From Tetracentron sinense (taxonomy: Eukaryota > Streptophyta > Magnoliopsida > Trochodendrales > Trochodendraceae), in contig CM026561.1 of NCBI GenBank assembly GCA_015143295.1, positions 43,652,875-43,716,874 of the forward strand: DNA of 64,000 nt. Direction: 5' to 3'. Each line of letters opens with the position of its first letter. Within the stretch, counting starts at the first letter, position 1. The notes below the pieces were generated by a model that saw only the letters and a program-made list of their open reading frames with translations, was not told the DNA's origin and searched no databases. Positions 1-13,600 of the stretch are shown here, one piece after another. The position numbers and the translations under genes are program-made.

Positions 1-120
1 GTCTGATGTACAACGTACCCGTCGTGAGCTGTACAACGTACACGTTGTTTGCTGTACAACGTACACGTTGTCTGCTGCACAACGTACCCGTTGTCTGATG
101 CACAACGGATGCACAACGTA
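1..120. repeat. 23-bp palindromic tandem repeat
   Basis: Units begin at 7, 30, 53 and 76, exactly 23 bp apart, then a partial unit at 99 and another at 110. The core is the near-palindrome ACAACGTACACGTTGT. The array continues left of the window and merges into the 14-bp repeat at about 121. No coding function is supported. Confidence 0.85.
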
Positions 121-480
121 CACGTTATCAGAGCTACGTTATCCGAGCTATCTTATCCGTGCTGCGTTATCAGAGCACGTTATCAGAGCTACGTTGTCCG
201 AGCTATCTTATCCGTGCTACGTTATCAGAGCACGTTATCAGTGCTACGTTGTCCGAGCTATCTTATCCGTGCTGCGTTGTCAGAGCACGTTATCAGAGCT
301 ACGTTGTCCGAGCTATCTTATCCGAGCTACATTATCAGAGCTACGTTGTCGGTACGTTGTCAGAGCACGTTATCAGAGCACGTTGTCAGAGCTACGTTGT
401 CTGTGCCTTATCTGAGCTACGATGTCTGTGCCTTGTCAGAGCTATGTTGTCTGAGCCATATTCTTTGTGCCTCCTGAGCT
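121..480. repeat. 14-bp satellite with 55-bp higher-order unit
   Basis: The monomer is close to ACGTTATCAGAGCT. From 122 to 342 four monomer variants (14+14+14+13 bp) recur in a fixed order, giving a 55-bp higher-order period starting at 122, 177, 232 and 287. After 342 the array decays into mixed 11-14 bp units until about 480. Long open frames appear in all three forward frames only because the unit lacks stop codons and is not a multiple of three. Confidence 0.85.
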
Positions 481-545
481 ACAATCTCCAGAGCATAACA
501 CCAGAGCTCGTCCTCAAGTGCATATACCCAGTGACCTCACGATAA

Positions 546-1018
546 GTATCTTTATACTATTATGTTCATATGTTCATGTGCCTTATACTGTGCTTGTGCC
601 TTGTGCCTTACACTGACTTTATCATCGGAGCTTATTTCAGGGTGCACATCCGCCCCCTCAGCCTCATTCACAGGTGGAGTTGTGCTATCATTCCTCTACC
701 AGCTGAACAGCTACAGACGTGTGGCTTGTTCGAGATTTTTTCCCTTTCAATTTTGATGATATTTTCATCTTTTTTTTCAAGATTATTATTTAAAACATCC
801 ATTAAAGGATAAAATGAGTGATGAGCTTTATGAGATGGGAAAATGAGGAGAGTGAATAACTTATCGAATCTCATATCTTATTCACATGTATGTAAATTCT
901 TATTTTCCTTTTGTTCTCCAAAATTATTTTTTTAAGTGTTGGTGGTAATAGTGGGGTGTTTTTGATTTTTTATAAATAATAAATTATAAGAAAATAGTCA
1001 TAATGACATATGAGAAGA
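546..1018. other. AT-rich spacer, nothing recognised
   Basis: This stretch lies between the satellite and the SINE at 1019. It is AT-rich with several poly-T runs. I see no convincing gene, terminal repeat or RNA. Confidence 0.5.
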
Positions 1019-1154
1019 TTTTTTTTTTTGGTTCGAGATATAATTAGTAGGCAGGTGGAGAGTATATACAAACTCGCACCCTCTCGAGAATGGAACCTGG
1101 TACCTCCCCCCAAAGCAGGGGATATACTACCACTGGGACAAAACCCAAATGTGT
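1019..1154 (-). mobile_element. tRNA-like SINE, family 1, copy A
   Basis: Read on the minus strand it begins with a box-A-like CCCAGTGGTAG, carries a box-B-like AGGTTCCATTC and ends in a poly-A tail (the poly-T at 1019-1030). It is flanked by TATGAGAAGA (1009-1018) and TATGAAAAGA (1155-1164), a target-site duplication with 9 of 10 bases matching. Related copies lie at 6174, 47726 and 58331. Confidence 0.72.
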
Positions 1155-1356
1155 TATGAAAAGAGTTTTTAAAAGGGGCTATTTTGAGAACAAATACAAA
1201 CCATGGGGACAATTAAAGGAACCCCTAAATCCAACGGAAAAGCTCCAAATCCAACGGTATTTGTCTAGGGTTTTTAGGCCTGAAATAGACCGACGGTGTG
1301 CGTATCACTGTATCAGTGCCTGCATAGGGCAAACATGTCTATAGCCCTGCATGGTT

Positions 1357-1383
1357 CACGTGCACGTGAAATGACCTCACGTG
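1357..1383. promoter_or_regulatory. Triple G-box cluster
   Basis: CACGTG occurs at 1357-1362, 1363-1368 and 1378-1383. The first two form the perfect 16-bp palindrome TTCACGTGCACGTGAA (1355-1370). G-boxes are known binding sites of plant bZIP and bHLH factors. The cluster is about 310-330 bp before the KETCH1 ATG, so a promoter role is likely but inferred. Confidence 0.6.
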
Positions 1384-1670
1384 CAAAGGGCATATTCCTG
1401 TTTAACGTGTGGGTTCCTCTCTTCCTTTCCCCTTCCCTCCAAAACGGGGAAAAAATTATAAAAAAAAAAAGGCAAACTTTATTATGAACAGCTATCATGT
1501 CAGTGACACGTTCTAGACTAATTAATCCCTATTTTTATTCCAAACACACCCTACAAACCCTGGCCCCCAACAAAACCCTTCCCGTCTCTTCTCTCTTTAA
1601 TTTGGAAGCACAAAGAAATCGAGAGCGCCTCTATATTCTTGACTCCCAGACGACTCTCAGTCACCTTTCA

Positions 1671-1679
1671 AAACCCTAA
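1671..1679 (+). promoter_or_regulatory. Telo-box before KETCH1 ATG
   Basis: AAACCCTAA lies 9 bp upstream of the ATG at 1689. Telo-boxes are common in leaders and promoters of plant housekeeping and growth-related genes. Function here is inferred from the match and position. Confidence 0.5.
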
Positions 1680-1688
1680 TTCGCTCTC

Positions 1689-4600
1689 ATGGATTCCGAT
1701 TCAGCTATGCTTCAACAAGCCCAACTCACTGCGATCCTTGGCCCTGATCCGACTCCCTTCGAAACCCTAGTTTCTCATCTCATGTCGTCGGGAAACGAAC
1801 AGAGATCTCATGCCGAAACCCTATTCAATCTTTGCAAGCAAAACCATCCCGATGCGTTGTCTTTGAAGCTTGCTCATCTTCTTCAATCTTCCCCTCATGT
1901 CGAGGTTCGAGCGATGTCTGCGATTCTACTTCGGAAGCAGCTCACTCGTGATGATTCCTACATCTGGCCTCGTCTCTCTCCGGCAACTCAATTGACGCTG
2001 AAATCTCATCTTCTTGCTTGCGTTCAACGAGAGGATGCGAAGACGATATCGAAGAAGATATGTGATACGGTATCGGAGCTTGCGTCCGGGATTTTGCCCG
2101 ACGGTGGATGGCCAGAGCTTCTTCCTTTTATGTTTCAATGTGTTAAATCGGATTCGCCTCGGCTTCAGGAATCCGCTCTCTTGATGCTTGCTCAATTATC
2201 ACAGTATATCGGCGAAACCCTAATTCCTCACCTCAATCTTCTTCACTCAGTGTTTTTGCAGTGCTTGGCCACTTCGTCCAATTCGGATGTTAGGATCGCT
2301 GCGCTTGGGGCTGCCATTAATTTTATTCAGTGCTTGACGAGTCCTTCCGACCGTGATCGGTTCCAAGACCTTTTACCGGCGATGATGCAGACTTTGACCG
2401 ATGCATTGAACCATGGTCAAGAGGCGACTGCTCAAGAATCTCTTGAGTTATTGATTGAGTTGGCCGGGACAGAGCCAAGGTTCTTGAGGCGGCAGCTGGT
2501 GGAAGTGGTTGGGTCCATGTTGCAGATTGCAGAGGCTGATTCACTGGAGGAGGGCACACGACATCTTGCCATTGAGTTCGTGATTACCCTCGCTGAGGCG
2601 AGGGAGCGTGCACCTGGGATGATGCGGAAGCTGCCTCAGTTTATAAGTAGGCTTTTTGCAATCCTGATGAAGATGCTACTTGATATTGAGGATGATCCAG
2701 CGTGGCATAATGCGGAGAATGAGGACGAGGATGCGGGGGAGACAAGCAATTACAGTGTTGGACAGGAGTGCTTGGATCGACTATCGATTTCATTGGGTGG
2801 AAATACAATTGTGCCAGTTGCGTCGGAGCTGTTGCCAGCATTCTTGTCTGCTCCAGAGTGGCAAAAGCACCATGCAGCACTGATCACCCTTGCCCAGATT
2901 GCAGAGGGATGCTCTAAGGTATCAGAGTTCTGATTTCTGTTTCTTATTTCATTAATGAATCATGCTTGTCTATTTGGTATTTTGTAAATTTAGTTCAGTT
3001 GCAGAACATGTTGTTTCTGTTCATTAATAATTGCTGGTATGGTATCATTTTGTTTAATTAGTTGATCAGAAGACTTTTTTTTCCCGGTGTTTCTCATATT
3101 TCCCTATTGATGCAGGTAATGATAAAAAATCTGGAGCAAGTGGTGACTATGGTTTTGAACTCATTCCAAGATCCCCACCCACGTGTACGATGGGCGGCTA
3201 TTAATGCAATTGGGCAATTGTCTACGGATTTGGGCCCAGAGTTGCAAGTTCAGTATCATCAACGGGTGCTTCCCGCACTAGCTGCAGCTATGGATGATTT
3301 CCAGAATCCTCGAGTACAGGTTAGTCGTTGAGTGCGATTTATATGCAATGCTTGTTAGTTGCTCGTGACATGGTATTTACCTTGCATACATATTGAGTTG
3401 ATTTATTGCATTCATCCTCAATATGCAAGTATGCTGATGCTTTTTCTTGTACCCGTGATTTCTATTGTAATTTAACAGTGACTTTAGAAGAGAAAAAAAC
3501 ACTATTTTTTAAATACTGTGAAGCACTTTGAGATACAAACCTAATCTGACATCCAGCTTGGGAGTAAACAGTCTGATAAGGATATGTTGCGGAGATGCGG
3601 TTGCAACCTTCCGGTGACATGTCCTAATGCAAGCTGCGCAAAGAAGAACATTAATTTGCACTCACTGGTTCATATTTGATATATTTCTTCACTTTAAAAG
3701 CATTTTACAACCACTATTGCCCGTTTAGTTGCACATCATCACTGCCTACTTTTTATAGCCAATCTTTTGTGAGGACCTATATTCATTGGTTTTGTAGGGT
3801 ATGCCATGTGCTTTAGCTGGTGGGTAATGAATGCTAATATGAGTGCTTTGTTAATTTGATATAGTCGGGAAACAATCTTGATCATGCATTTGGCTGTATA
3901 GATAGTTTTGTTAACTCCAAAAAATTAATTGGTGCCGTGTTAAGAGTGGTTTAGAAAACAAGAGTAGAGTTAATTCAGCGGGTGGTTGATGGTTTTGTAA
4001 ATCTAAGAAGCGCCTTTGATGTCAGACGTACCTGGGACTTCGGTCTGGCTGGATGGATGATGGTGGAGGGTGCTTAAGCCTTTGGTTCAAGCACATGAGC
4101 CAAGTATGAGCTTATGAGGGTAGGTGCCTACTGATCCAACAAAGAAAAGTATGAGGTAGGTCCTCTATGTCCAATATAGTGAGATCAAATGGTGGAATTA
4201 GGCAAGTGGTTGCTATATTACACAATGGAAACGATAGAACTGAAAAAAGAATAACATGGGTAGAGAAAGCATAGCAATTGGACTTCCACCACGATACTAC
4301 ATTACCCTTAATGGGCCGAGTTATATCCGTTATTTTAATCTACAAATAGATGCAATTGTTCTTGTTTGCTTTTGGCATCTACATTTTAAAAAGTGTCAAT
4401 TCGTTTCGATAATAAGCAGTAAATGCAATGGAAACAAACATATATCTATATTGATATATTAATACAAAGTTTTGAGTGGCGAAATCAGTTCATACAACAT
4501 TTATTAGCATGATACTAGTGGAGCAATAGAAATCAGGGGTCTAGGTCTTATTTCTTGCATGTCATTTAGGCTGACTAATCGAGAGCATGGTACAATATAT

Positions 4601-7600
4601 CATTATTGGTGTGTGTATCGATAAGTTTGTTTTTAGGAACACATCGTGGATACACATATAACATTACATTATGTCAAAGATAAGCTAAAATCAAGATGGA
4701 TATAGCCCTACGACTACCATTATAATCATTTATACGATGTATAGCATTACATTATGTCATGGGGCACAAATACTGGACACATGCATTGATATACCATACC
4801 AAAAAGATACATATTTAACAAATAAAGGCATAATTCACTAATAATGACAATGCTTTTTAGAATTTTAGGAGAATTTGTATCATCATAACTCCAGCCTTCA
4901 AGCTTCACAACCTATACAGTGACAGCCGATCATGAGAGAGAGAGAGAGAGCAACCGAGGAGGGAGATAGTGTAGGATTGAATAAAAAATAGAAAAATAGA
5001 CTGATATTTAACTGTGACGTCCAAAACGGGGGGGAGAGAGAAGAGGGAGCTAGACTAGGGAGGGGGGAGGAAGAGGTTGATCTTTGTTTTTCTTCATTTT
5101 TCTTGGTTATGCCCAAGAAAGATAATAAGAAAACATATAATATGTAAAACATATATAACTATGGGGTATGTATTTATTTAAATTATAAAAAACCCCCTTT
5201 AAAGAGGGGTTTATGATAGTTTTGGACCCTCAAGGGATTTTGGGGCATTTAAAGACCTTTTTTTGTTCTTGGGCTGCCTGGGGCCTAACTATACATTTAG
5301 TTGCCTAGGTGACATCTTTAATAACCGTGCAAAAAATAGACGGAGACCATATGGTTCACCCACAGTTGGTTCACTCGTTGAGCGAAAGAAGGCAGATTGG
5401 CATGAGAAAAACATACTTGACATTGTATGGTATCTTCTTTCTTCTTCTTTTATTTGTAAACCCATTTTTAGTGGGATATACAAACACTAACATATTTTAT
5501 GGTTAAAGACACGAGAAACATATAAAATAGCATGCTTTTTTGTCGACTAAACTGCAATCTTCAAATAAAATGAATTTTATACCCTTAAATGATAATAATA
5601 TTACATATGTCAAATTTGTAATAATGCCCCCCTAGGTGGGTAGTTGGTTGGGCCTAGGCGCATGATTGCCTAGGCGATGCCTTTAACAATCATGGTTCTA
5701 TATATATATATATGTATATATATGTTAGTGTTTTTAAATGCTAAGACGTGAGGTGAGGCATTCCACTTGTCTGTGGCCGTGAGGCGTGAGGTGTAAACCT
5801 CACAGGATCGATTTTACCATCATTAAATGATCCAAATGTTATTAGAATAATATAACAAATAATTAAAAATATATAAAATTATAACAAAGAATTCATCTAA
5901 AAAATAAAATTGTAAACATGAAATATAATAATCCAAATGCATCATTTATTCATCACATTCATAAAACATTGGCATAAACTTCAAATGTATAAATTGGATG
6001 ATACGAACAACCCAAATGTCTAATTTCTCATATTTTAATAATTTTGTGAAATATTTCTGAATTAAATAACCATCTTTTATCACATCAAAACATCTTCATC
6101 GTCCTCTCCAGCAGTTCAACATCTCTTTGAATATGCACACCGACGTAGTCATCAAGCTCATCAACCAAATTAAATTTTTTTTGCTGGTACAAATCGTATG
6201 AACCCTGGTTAGTAGTGTTAGTATTTATTTTGGGTTAGTGGGTTAATGCCTGGCATTTGAAGCTTGGCATAGGGTGGATATTACAACCATCGCACCCTTC
6301 GGGATTTGATCATGAAACCTACCCCAAAGGGGCACACTACCACTAGGACAAGCCCATGGTGTGTATTAAGTATTAACCAAATTAACGTGTACACTCTTGT
6401 CTTTATCTACACAGAGAAATGTAAGAATAAGAAATTTGTTGAAATATTAACCAACTCTTTTAGTTAGCTTTAATTGGGAAATGTATACTTTGTTTTGATG
6501 TTGTCCCAAATTCATTACCACACACCCTCCTTTTACTTTCATGATCGGTGTTTGTCACTATTGTGCCTCCCAAAGATGTATCTCCAATAATCTCTACTAT
6601 AGTAACTTCAAGTGCCATGTTATGATCCTCTAACTATTGAGCATCAGAGGGTACACAAGTTTCTATTTCTCGGTGATTTGCATAAACTTGTTCTACTAAA
6701 ATGGAATCAAAGTTCGCATTTGCTTTTCTCCTCGTACTGCTCATCTTGAACTTGATGTTATACGTCACAAAGACAAGCATTTAACTTTAGTTGCTCTAAT
6801 ATGTTTTTCCTTTTCGTATGCATCACATCTTATAATTCAAGTAATTATGAATACAATTTCTAGTGTGTGAAAATGTTTGATGTACATAAAATTTTAACTT
6901 AATACAACAGAAGTAAAGGTTTTTGCTAAAACATACTTTAGTTGCGCTCACAACTTAAAGCGTTGCATGTGATACTTAAGACTTGAATTGCAAATTTTGT
7001 CATCTAAGGAGTTTTGGTTTCAAAACGTGCCCACCAATCAACTATACTAATTAATAACATAAACTATTATATACAATGCAATTTAACACATTAAATTAAA
7101 ATGATCATCCGAGTAATATAATATAATAAATAAAACTAATTACTTGGATATCATTTTCCCTTGTGTTGATTGCCATTTTAGAACCGAAGTCTCCCTTTGC
7201 TTCGTAGTAGAAATCTAATTGCAGATTTAATTGCCAATCTGCAGTTATGCGCTCATCTTGGTTGGGAATCATTCTCTCCATGCATGCATATAACCTTTTT
7301 CATAATTGTGGGTTCAAGTAATACGCAACTGCATGTAGAGGCCGATGAAGTTGAGGAGTCTATCGCTGATCAATCTTTTTGAAAATAGGCGCATTTTTTT
7401 TGGCGGCACCATATGCATAATATGTGATCTTCTTGTTGCTGAATCCCTCGTCTCATAGAAATAAGCAATGGACTCTCTTCTGAGTCCATCTCCGTTAGGA
7501 CTAGGACAATCAACAAAGTTGTCTTCACACAGAAACTAACTGAATGCCAAAACAGTGGTCCAAAAAGTATCGTTGCCTTTGCTTTAACATCATCAATATT

Positions 7601-10600
7601 ATTCGCCCAATGACAATTGTTCCATTTTTGTGAAGCAAACATTGATTGAAGGGGTTGGTTTTGCTTATAGACTTATAGTAACTATGTAATGTTAGGAAGG
7701 ATGTAGCAAAGTGTGTCACAGGCAGCTGGGCGTAATAGCTTGTGATTACTTGTGAATTGGGTCAAAACCCACTATGTCGATAGATAAGCCTTGCCTTTTC
7801 AATTGGGTCAATGAAAACCTTCATCTTTCCAATATCTTCCAAGTTCCAACATCAAGTCAATACAATGTGTAGAACAAGGAGTCCAATACAATCCTTTCCT
7901 ATTCTTCATCAATTTCTTCCCCATCCGACACATAGCTCAAGTTATTATCTTTAAAAAATTGAACAAAATTATCCTCTCCACTCTCTTTGATAACATCATG
8001 TAGATATTTGAAGGGTAAATCATCATCTCTAATTAATGCAGATACATCAATTGGTAAAACATATTTTGTTGGATTGTTAATCAAAAAATTAATTGAAGAT
8101 TTGCCTTTCCATCAGTTCATCCATCTGGCATTATTGTACACCTGAATTTCGACCAAGACTTTTTGTAATCTTCAATTAAGCTATTAACATGTGTCACCTC
8201 TTCTTTTAAGACCCATGCCCTCAATTTGTGCATGGAATGGGGCTTAAAGCCTTAAATCCCAGTTCAAAGTTAGCAATGTCTTCACACATTGTCTTGAAAG
8301 TTGGGTTATTTTTTAGATTAAAGGGTAAAACATTTCCAAAAAGTCATCTCCCAATTGACCTAAAACATCTTTTCTATTTCTTTCTTCCATGTTGTGTTTA
8401 AGGTTGCCTGCCGGTGTATGTTTTATTGCAAAATCTGCAATACAGATACACCCTCTCACAGTGGACTTTGTGTGTTCTTGATCTTGGCATTTAGGACATT
8501 ATTTTTCTCAATTCTATTACCCGATGTGTTCTTGTATTCTCCTGCATTGAAATTGAACCCTGTAGTGGTTTGTGATATCCAAATTATAAATTTTTTTTGT
8601 CCATCAATCATTTCTCTCTAGCAAGCAGTGGCTCAGCATTTAAGATCATGTTATTTTTCATTATCTTATTTCTTCACTCAGCAATAAATATTATTTTTTT
8701 AATGTTTTTCTTAATTGTTTGTATTTCTACAGGCACATGCTGCTTCAGCAGTGCTCAACTTCAGTGAGAATTGCACCCCAGATATCCTAACACCTTACTT
8801 AGATGGCATAGTAAGCAAATTGCTTATACTCCTACAGGTATATCAACATCATCAACCTCATCTCCACTAAAAAGACACATAGTCACACACACACACACGA
8901 GCGAGCGCGCTCGTGCACACACACACAATAGTATCTATGCATGTAGATGCAGAGTTACGTAATTCTTGGGTATGTGAAACTTTACTATTTTTCGTTTCCT
9001 TTGAGGGATTTGATTGGCTCTAATATTACCTTATATGTGTGCAATCTAGAATGGGAAGCAAATGGTGCAAGAGGGGGCTTTGACAGCTTTAGCGTCAGTT
9101 GCTGATTCATCACAGGTACTTCTCAAAATTTGGTAGTTACTAGTCTTGGGGTTTCTTTTGGAATGACTGAGTCTTGACATTATGCTTATCTGCAGGAACT
9201 CTTCCAAAAGTATTACGACGCTGTTATGCCTTACCTGAAAGCTATCTTAGTTAATGCAACTGACAAGTCTAACCGCATGCTTCGTGCCAAATCCATGGAG
9301 TGCATTAGTTTGGTTGGAATGGCTGTTGGAAAGGAGAAGTTCAGGGATGATGCTAAGCAGGTGATAATCAATAACATATTTTATTTCTTGATGCTCTGCC
9401 ATGGCACTTGTTTTGATCGGTATTTCAACGAGTTATTACTTATTAGTAGGGAGTTTCTAGTCTTCGTTTATTTTCCCCACCTGCGAAATTGACAATTATC
9501 GTCCGTGTGCGATATTCGCTGATATTTTAAACCACAGTTTTGGGCAGATATTATAGATGACCGTAGCCAGATAATTTCCATGATTACTTAGGCTTGAGAC
9601 TCTCATCTTAATCTTGTTATATCATGCAAGGTTATGGAAGTGCTTATGTCACTGCAAGGATCTCAGATGGAGACGGATGATCCAACAATAAGTTACATGT
9701 TACAAGTATGTTTTTGACATTTGAAACTATTAACCTAAGGACAATATCAATAATTTCTGTACTTGCCATCTTTGTTGGATGATAATGCTTAGTTATGTTG
9801 CAGGCATGGGCCAGACTCTGCAAATGCCTAGGGCAAGATTTCCTCCCATATATGAGTGTTGTCATGCCCCCTTTGCTTCAGTCTGCTCAGCTTAAACCTG
9901 ATGTAACCATTACTTCTGCTGATTCAGATGACGATATTAATGAATCAGATGATGAAAGGTTGGCCTTTTGTTTTAGAAGTTCCTTAAATTATTTAAATTC
10001 TGTGAACACAATTCTTGAAGATTGATTATGAAAACCAGTTCATGACAATTCCAGTCACATTATAACAGTTTGAAGTTGTAAATCAGCCACAGATTATAGC
10101 AGGTTAATTGTATTTTGGCATTATAAATAACTTATTTTCCCTGTATTCTATGAGATTACTTTATCTAATTATTAAGATTCATTTCATTTTTTATCTAATT
10201 GCTTCTGTTCTTGTACAGTTATGTTTTTCTTAGTTCCATCTTTTTTTCCCTTGCATTCTCCCCCTCCTCCTTTTATTGAAGAAGTTCAATTGATCAGAAA
10301 AGAAGACAGTTGATATGCTATATACCATGCTAGGGTATTATTCATTGTGCCAATACCTAGTTCAATATTTTTATTTAGAGTTAATTGCATGGATACAGTG
10401 GTATATCTGGTTTGGATGAGGTAAGCTTCTCCAATATTTTACGTCGTGGAACAATGAAATTTACAACTTATGATATGTTGGGTTGTATATTTTTATGTAC
10501 ATTAGACCAGGAGGACAAATGTTGAGATGGATGAGTGGAAATACTAGAAAAACATAAGATTAGTATTGAGTGCATGCTAGAGAATATGGGAGTATAGATT

Positions 10601-13600
10601 TAATAGGTGATAAAATAAGGAAGTCGATGGAGATTGTTTGGGCACATCATTGAAGACCAATGACAACACTAGCAAGGAGTAAGCTAGTGCAAGTTGAAGG
10701 CTCTAAAAGGGTGAAGGGAAGGCCGAAACGACTTGCATTGAAATAGCGCGGAAAGATTTGATAACACAGGCATTAACCAAATATATGACTCTTGATAGAA
10801 AAATATTCGTGTCTTCGACCCCAAGCAGTTGGAAATTGGCACTGTAAAGATGAAATAGTATCAAGAGGCAAACCATTGTCATGCTGTTCACACCCATAAC
10901 TTGTCCTTTGAGATTGACATGTCATGTTCACACCCATATCTTATTCCTTTTTGTTTTGATTGGTCACACCTAGTGTTTTAAAAAGCGTGTGAGGCCTACG
11001 CCTCGAGGCTTGCCTCGGGGCGAGGCTTAAGGAAAACGCCTTGAAGCTCAACCAAGAGGCTTAAACCCCATGAGGCTCACACCTCAAAGTGTGAGGTTCA
11101 CATAAGGCACCTTGAAGCTCGCTTTATGTTTATGACGTACGCCTCATACATTAACTAAAACTGGGTTCAAGCCACAACAGATACTTAAACTATGATTTTT
11201 TTGTTATTTGTTTCAACTAATAACAAATAACATTTTATTGATTTCAGATAAGACATTGAAAATAATGATGGTGATATTGGTTTCAACTAACTTAATTTAA
11301 TTAGGCTTTTAAAATCCTTTTGAGTCTAATTTACAATATTACCCTAGTAGACATTGCAAAAATTTAGAGTCACTGGCCTAGTTCATAACTCAAAATGGAA
11401 AGCAATTGATTATTTGTTAAAATGAGTGAGCATGAAGCTTTCTTGTGAGGCTTAAGCCTCATGCCTTGAGGTTACGCCTCACACATCTTGAGGTCCTAAC
11501 GCCTCGCCTCACGCCTTCACGTTTTAAAACATTAGTCACACCCATACCTTGTTCCTTTGAGATTGGCAAAATACATTTCCTTACTAGCTCTTATACTAAT
11601 TTTTTATGCTGTGCTGTTTAAGATCTTATGTGGATTTCTGGTGGAGCTATTTGAGTTTTATGAGGAAATGTTGGGTGAAGACTTATTTGATGTTTCCACG
11701 GAAGCAATGACGTAAAAATAAGAGGATCAACCTAACAAAGCAATACCGAAATTCCTGTATTTCCAGACAGCAATGTTAAAACTGGATTATACTGCAAAAA
11801 CAAATGTAAGGTTAGGGTTTAAGGGTGTTGTATAGGTTTGGATGAATGTAGGAATGATCTAGGTTGAAATCTAAGGTTCAAAATTGGTTTAGGGCTCAAG
11901 GATGGTTTCAGATTGGCTAGGAGACTAAACTGGGAATTTTTGGAAATTACGAGGACTAATATGTGATTTCAGAGAATTATTCGAAATTCTGAAAATTCAG
12001 TCTAGGGTTAAGGTGATGCCAAATAGGGCTTAGCTTATCACTTTAGGTAGGTTTAGCGAAGGCAAACAAAACCCTAATGAAATGGCAGGCTTAGATTTAT
12101 ACGACTTGATTATGAAATTCAGAATTAAGTAACATCTGAAAATTCGAAATTAATGAGAATTAGGGTTAGATCTCGTACCTGATATGATTATATGGTTACT
12201 TAGGATGGTAAAAATGGGTGATGACTAGGGTTCGGCAGCCACTGTAGGTGATTTCTAGGGCATCCGAAGCCATAATGAAGAATTCTCCTTATTCTTCTAA
12301 TTGCCAACAGCAATGAATTATAGCTCACAAAACAAAAACAACATGATAACAATTGGAAAATCAATTAAAAGCAATCACAATCTCTGGATTTCAGCAACCA
12401 GCAGCTTTAATTCTATAAGACTGTTCCTATTTAGCAGCTTTAATTCTATAAGACTCTTCCTATTTATTTAGATTTCCAATGACTCCTAAAATAGAACTCA
12501 CTAATTAATCTCTAGGCCTAAATTGGCCTAAGGACTACTAATAATTCCCAATTGAATTAGGAAAGAAAAATGTACAAACCTCTAGCCTCTCGGCCCTAAT
12601 TGACCTATCAGTCTCCTTTTAGAAGGAGGATTGTAGGGTTGACTTGGGCTCGAGGTATAGCCTCCTCCTCCCAATGCTAGCTGTACGTTCCTATTGGTGT
12701 TGTAATTGCTTGAGAAAAAATCCGGAATGCTCCTACATCGGTATTTGTCTTCTTAAAATATTGATTCCCACTCCTATATTTTGTGTATTGATGTTTCTTC
12801 TGTTATTCTGGGCTCTAAAAGCTGCGTCTTTGACTCAAATTGGAGAAACACGAATTTCCTTGTCTTATAAAAACATCGATGGACATCCGTGTTAGTTTAT
12901 GTTTTATTCTCTGTATCCCTGCTCTCTTTTTCTCCATCTTAGGTATAGCTTCTAAGTTTAGTCAGTTTTCTTGATTCAGAGTGACTAGGAAGGAAAAGAG
13001 CGAGTTTTAGCAAGTTAATGCTTTTGTTGAGCAATTTTGTTGTTCAAGGGTTTCGGCTTTTTGCTAAGAGCTGTATATCTATTGCAGTATTGAAACTATT
13101 ACTCTTGGAGATAAAAGAATAGGGATCAAGACTAGTGTCCTGGAGGAGAAAGCTACAGCTTGTAATATGCTTTGTTGCTATGCTGATGAATTAAAGGAAG
13201 GGTTCTATCCATGGATTGATCAGGTTGGTTGTAATGCACTGCATATGGTTTTTGCCTGTCTTTCAACAAAAAATGACACTAAGCACGATGCTTCATAAAT
13301 AATGCAGGTTGCTCCTACTTTAGTTCCGCTTCTTAAATTTTATTTCCATGAAGATGTTAGGAAAGCTGCTGTTTCAGGTATTAGCTTGACCAGTAATTTT
13401 CTAATTATTTCTCTTTTTTTTTTTCATTTTCTCTCTTGATCTCTGAAAATATCCTTGATGTGATCCTTGTACTTTTTATCTCTAGCCATGCCAGAGCTAT
13501 TGCGTTCAGCGAAATTAGCTGTTGAGAAGGGGCAAGCTCAAGGTCGTAATGAGTCATATGTTAAGCAGTTATCTGATTACATAATACCAGCTTTGGTGGA

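Larger units (their letters stand above)
1155..1688 (+). promoter_or_regulatory. KETCH1 upstream and 5'-leader region
   Basis: This is the stretch between the SINE and the KETCH1 start codon. It contains a three-G-box cluster at 1357-1383 and a telo-box just before the ATG. No single TATA box stands out, and the transcription start cannot be placed from sequence alone. Confidence 0.55.
3320..8732 (+). other. KETCH1 intron 2 (5.4 kb)
   Basis: This intron is enlarged by a decayed hAT transposon (5726 to about 8400) with a SINE inserted in it (6174-6374). The part from 3320 to about 5700 is AT-rich and shows no recognisable coding relic. It has a GA-rich stretch near 4933-5060 and fragments sharing the word CCTAGGCG or CCTAGGTG near 5300 and 5640-5690, which resemble decayed ends of the TAGGCG element at 27077. 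Confidence 0.7.
9959..13087 (+). other. KETCH1 intron 7 (3.1 kb)
   Basis: It contains a LINE reverse-transcriptase relic (about 10519-10880) and a GAGGC-type hAT MITE (10971-11534). From 11600 to 13080 the sequence is AT-rich with a short tandem duplication at 12401-12466 and no recognisable gene. Confidence 0.7.

Noticed and set aside
49-545. Three overlapping forward open frames of 115-142 codons
   Set aside because: They are translations of the stop-free 14-bp satellite in three frames with YQSYVVRATLSE-like periodicity; no gene.
1019-1154. Possible tRNA gene from box A/B-like motifs
   Set aside because: No cloverleaf, a poly-A tail and a target duplication instead; it is a SINE. The same applies to the other SINE copies.
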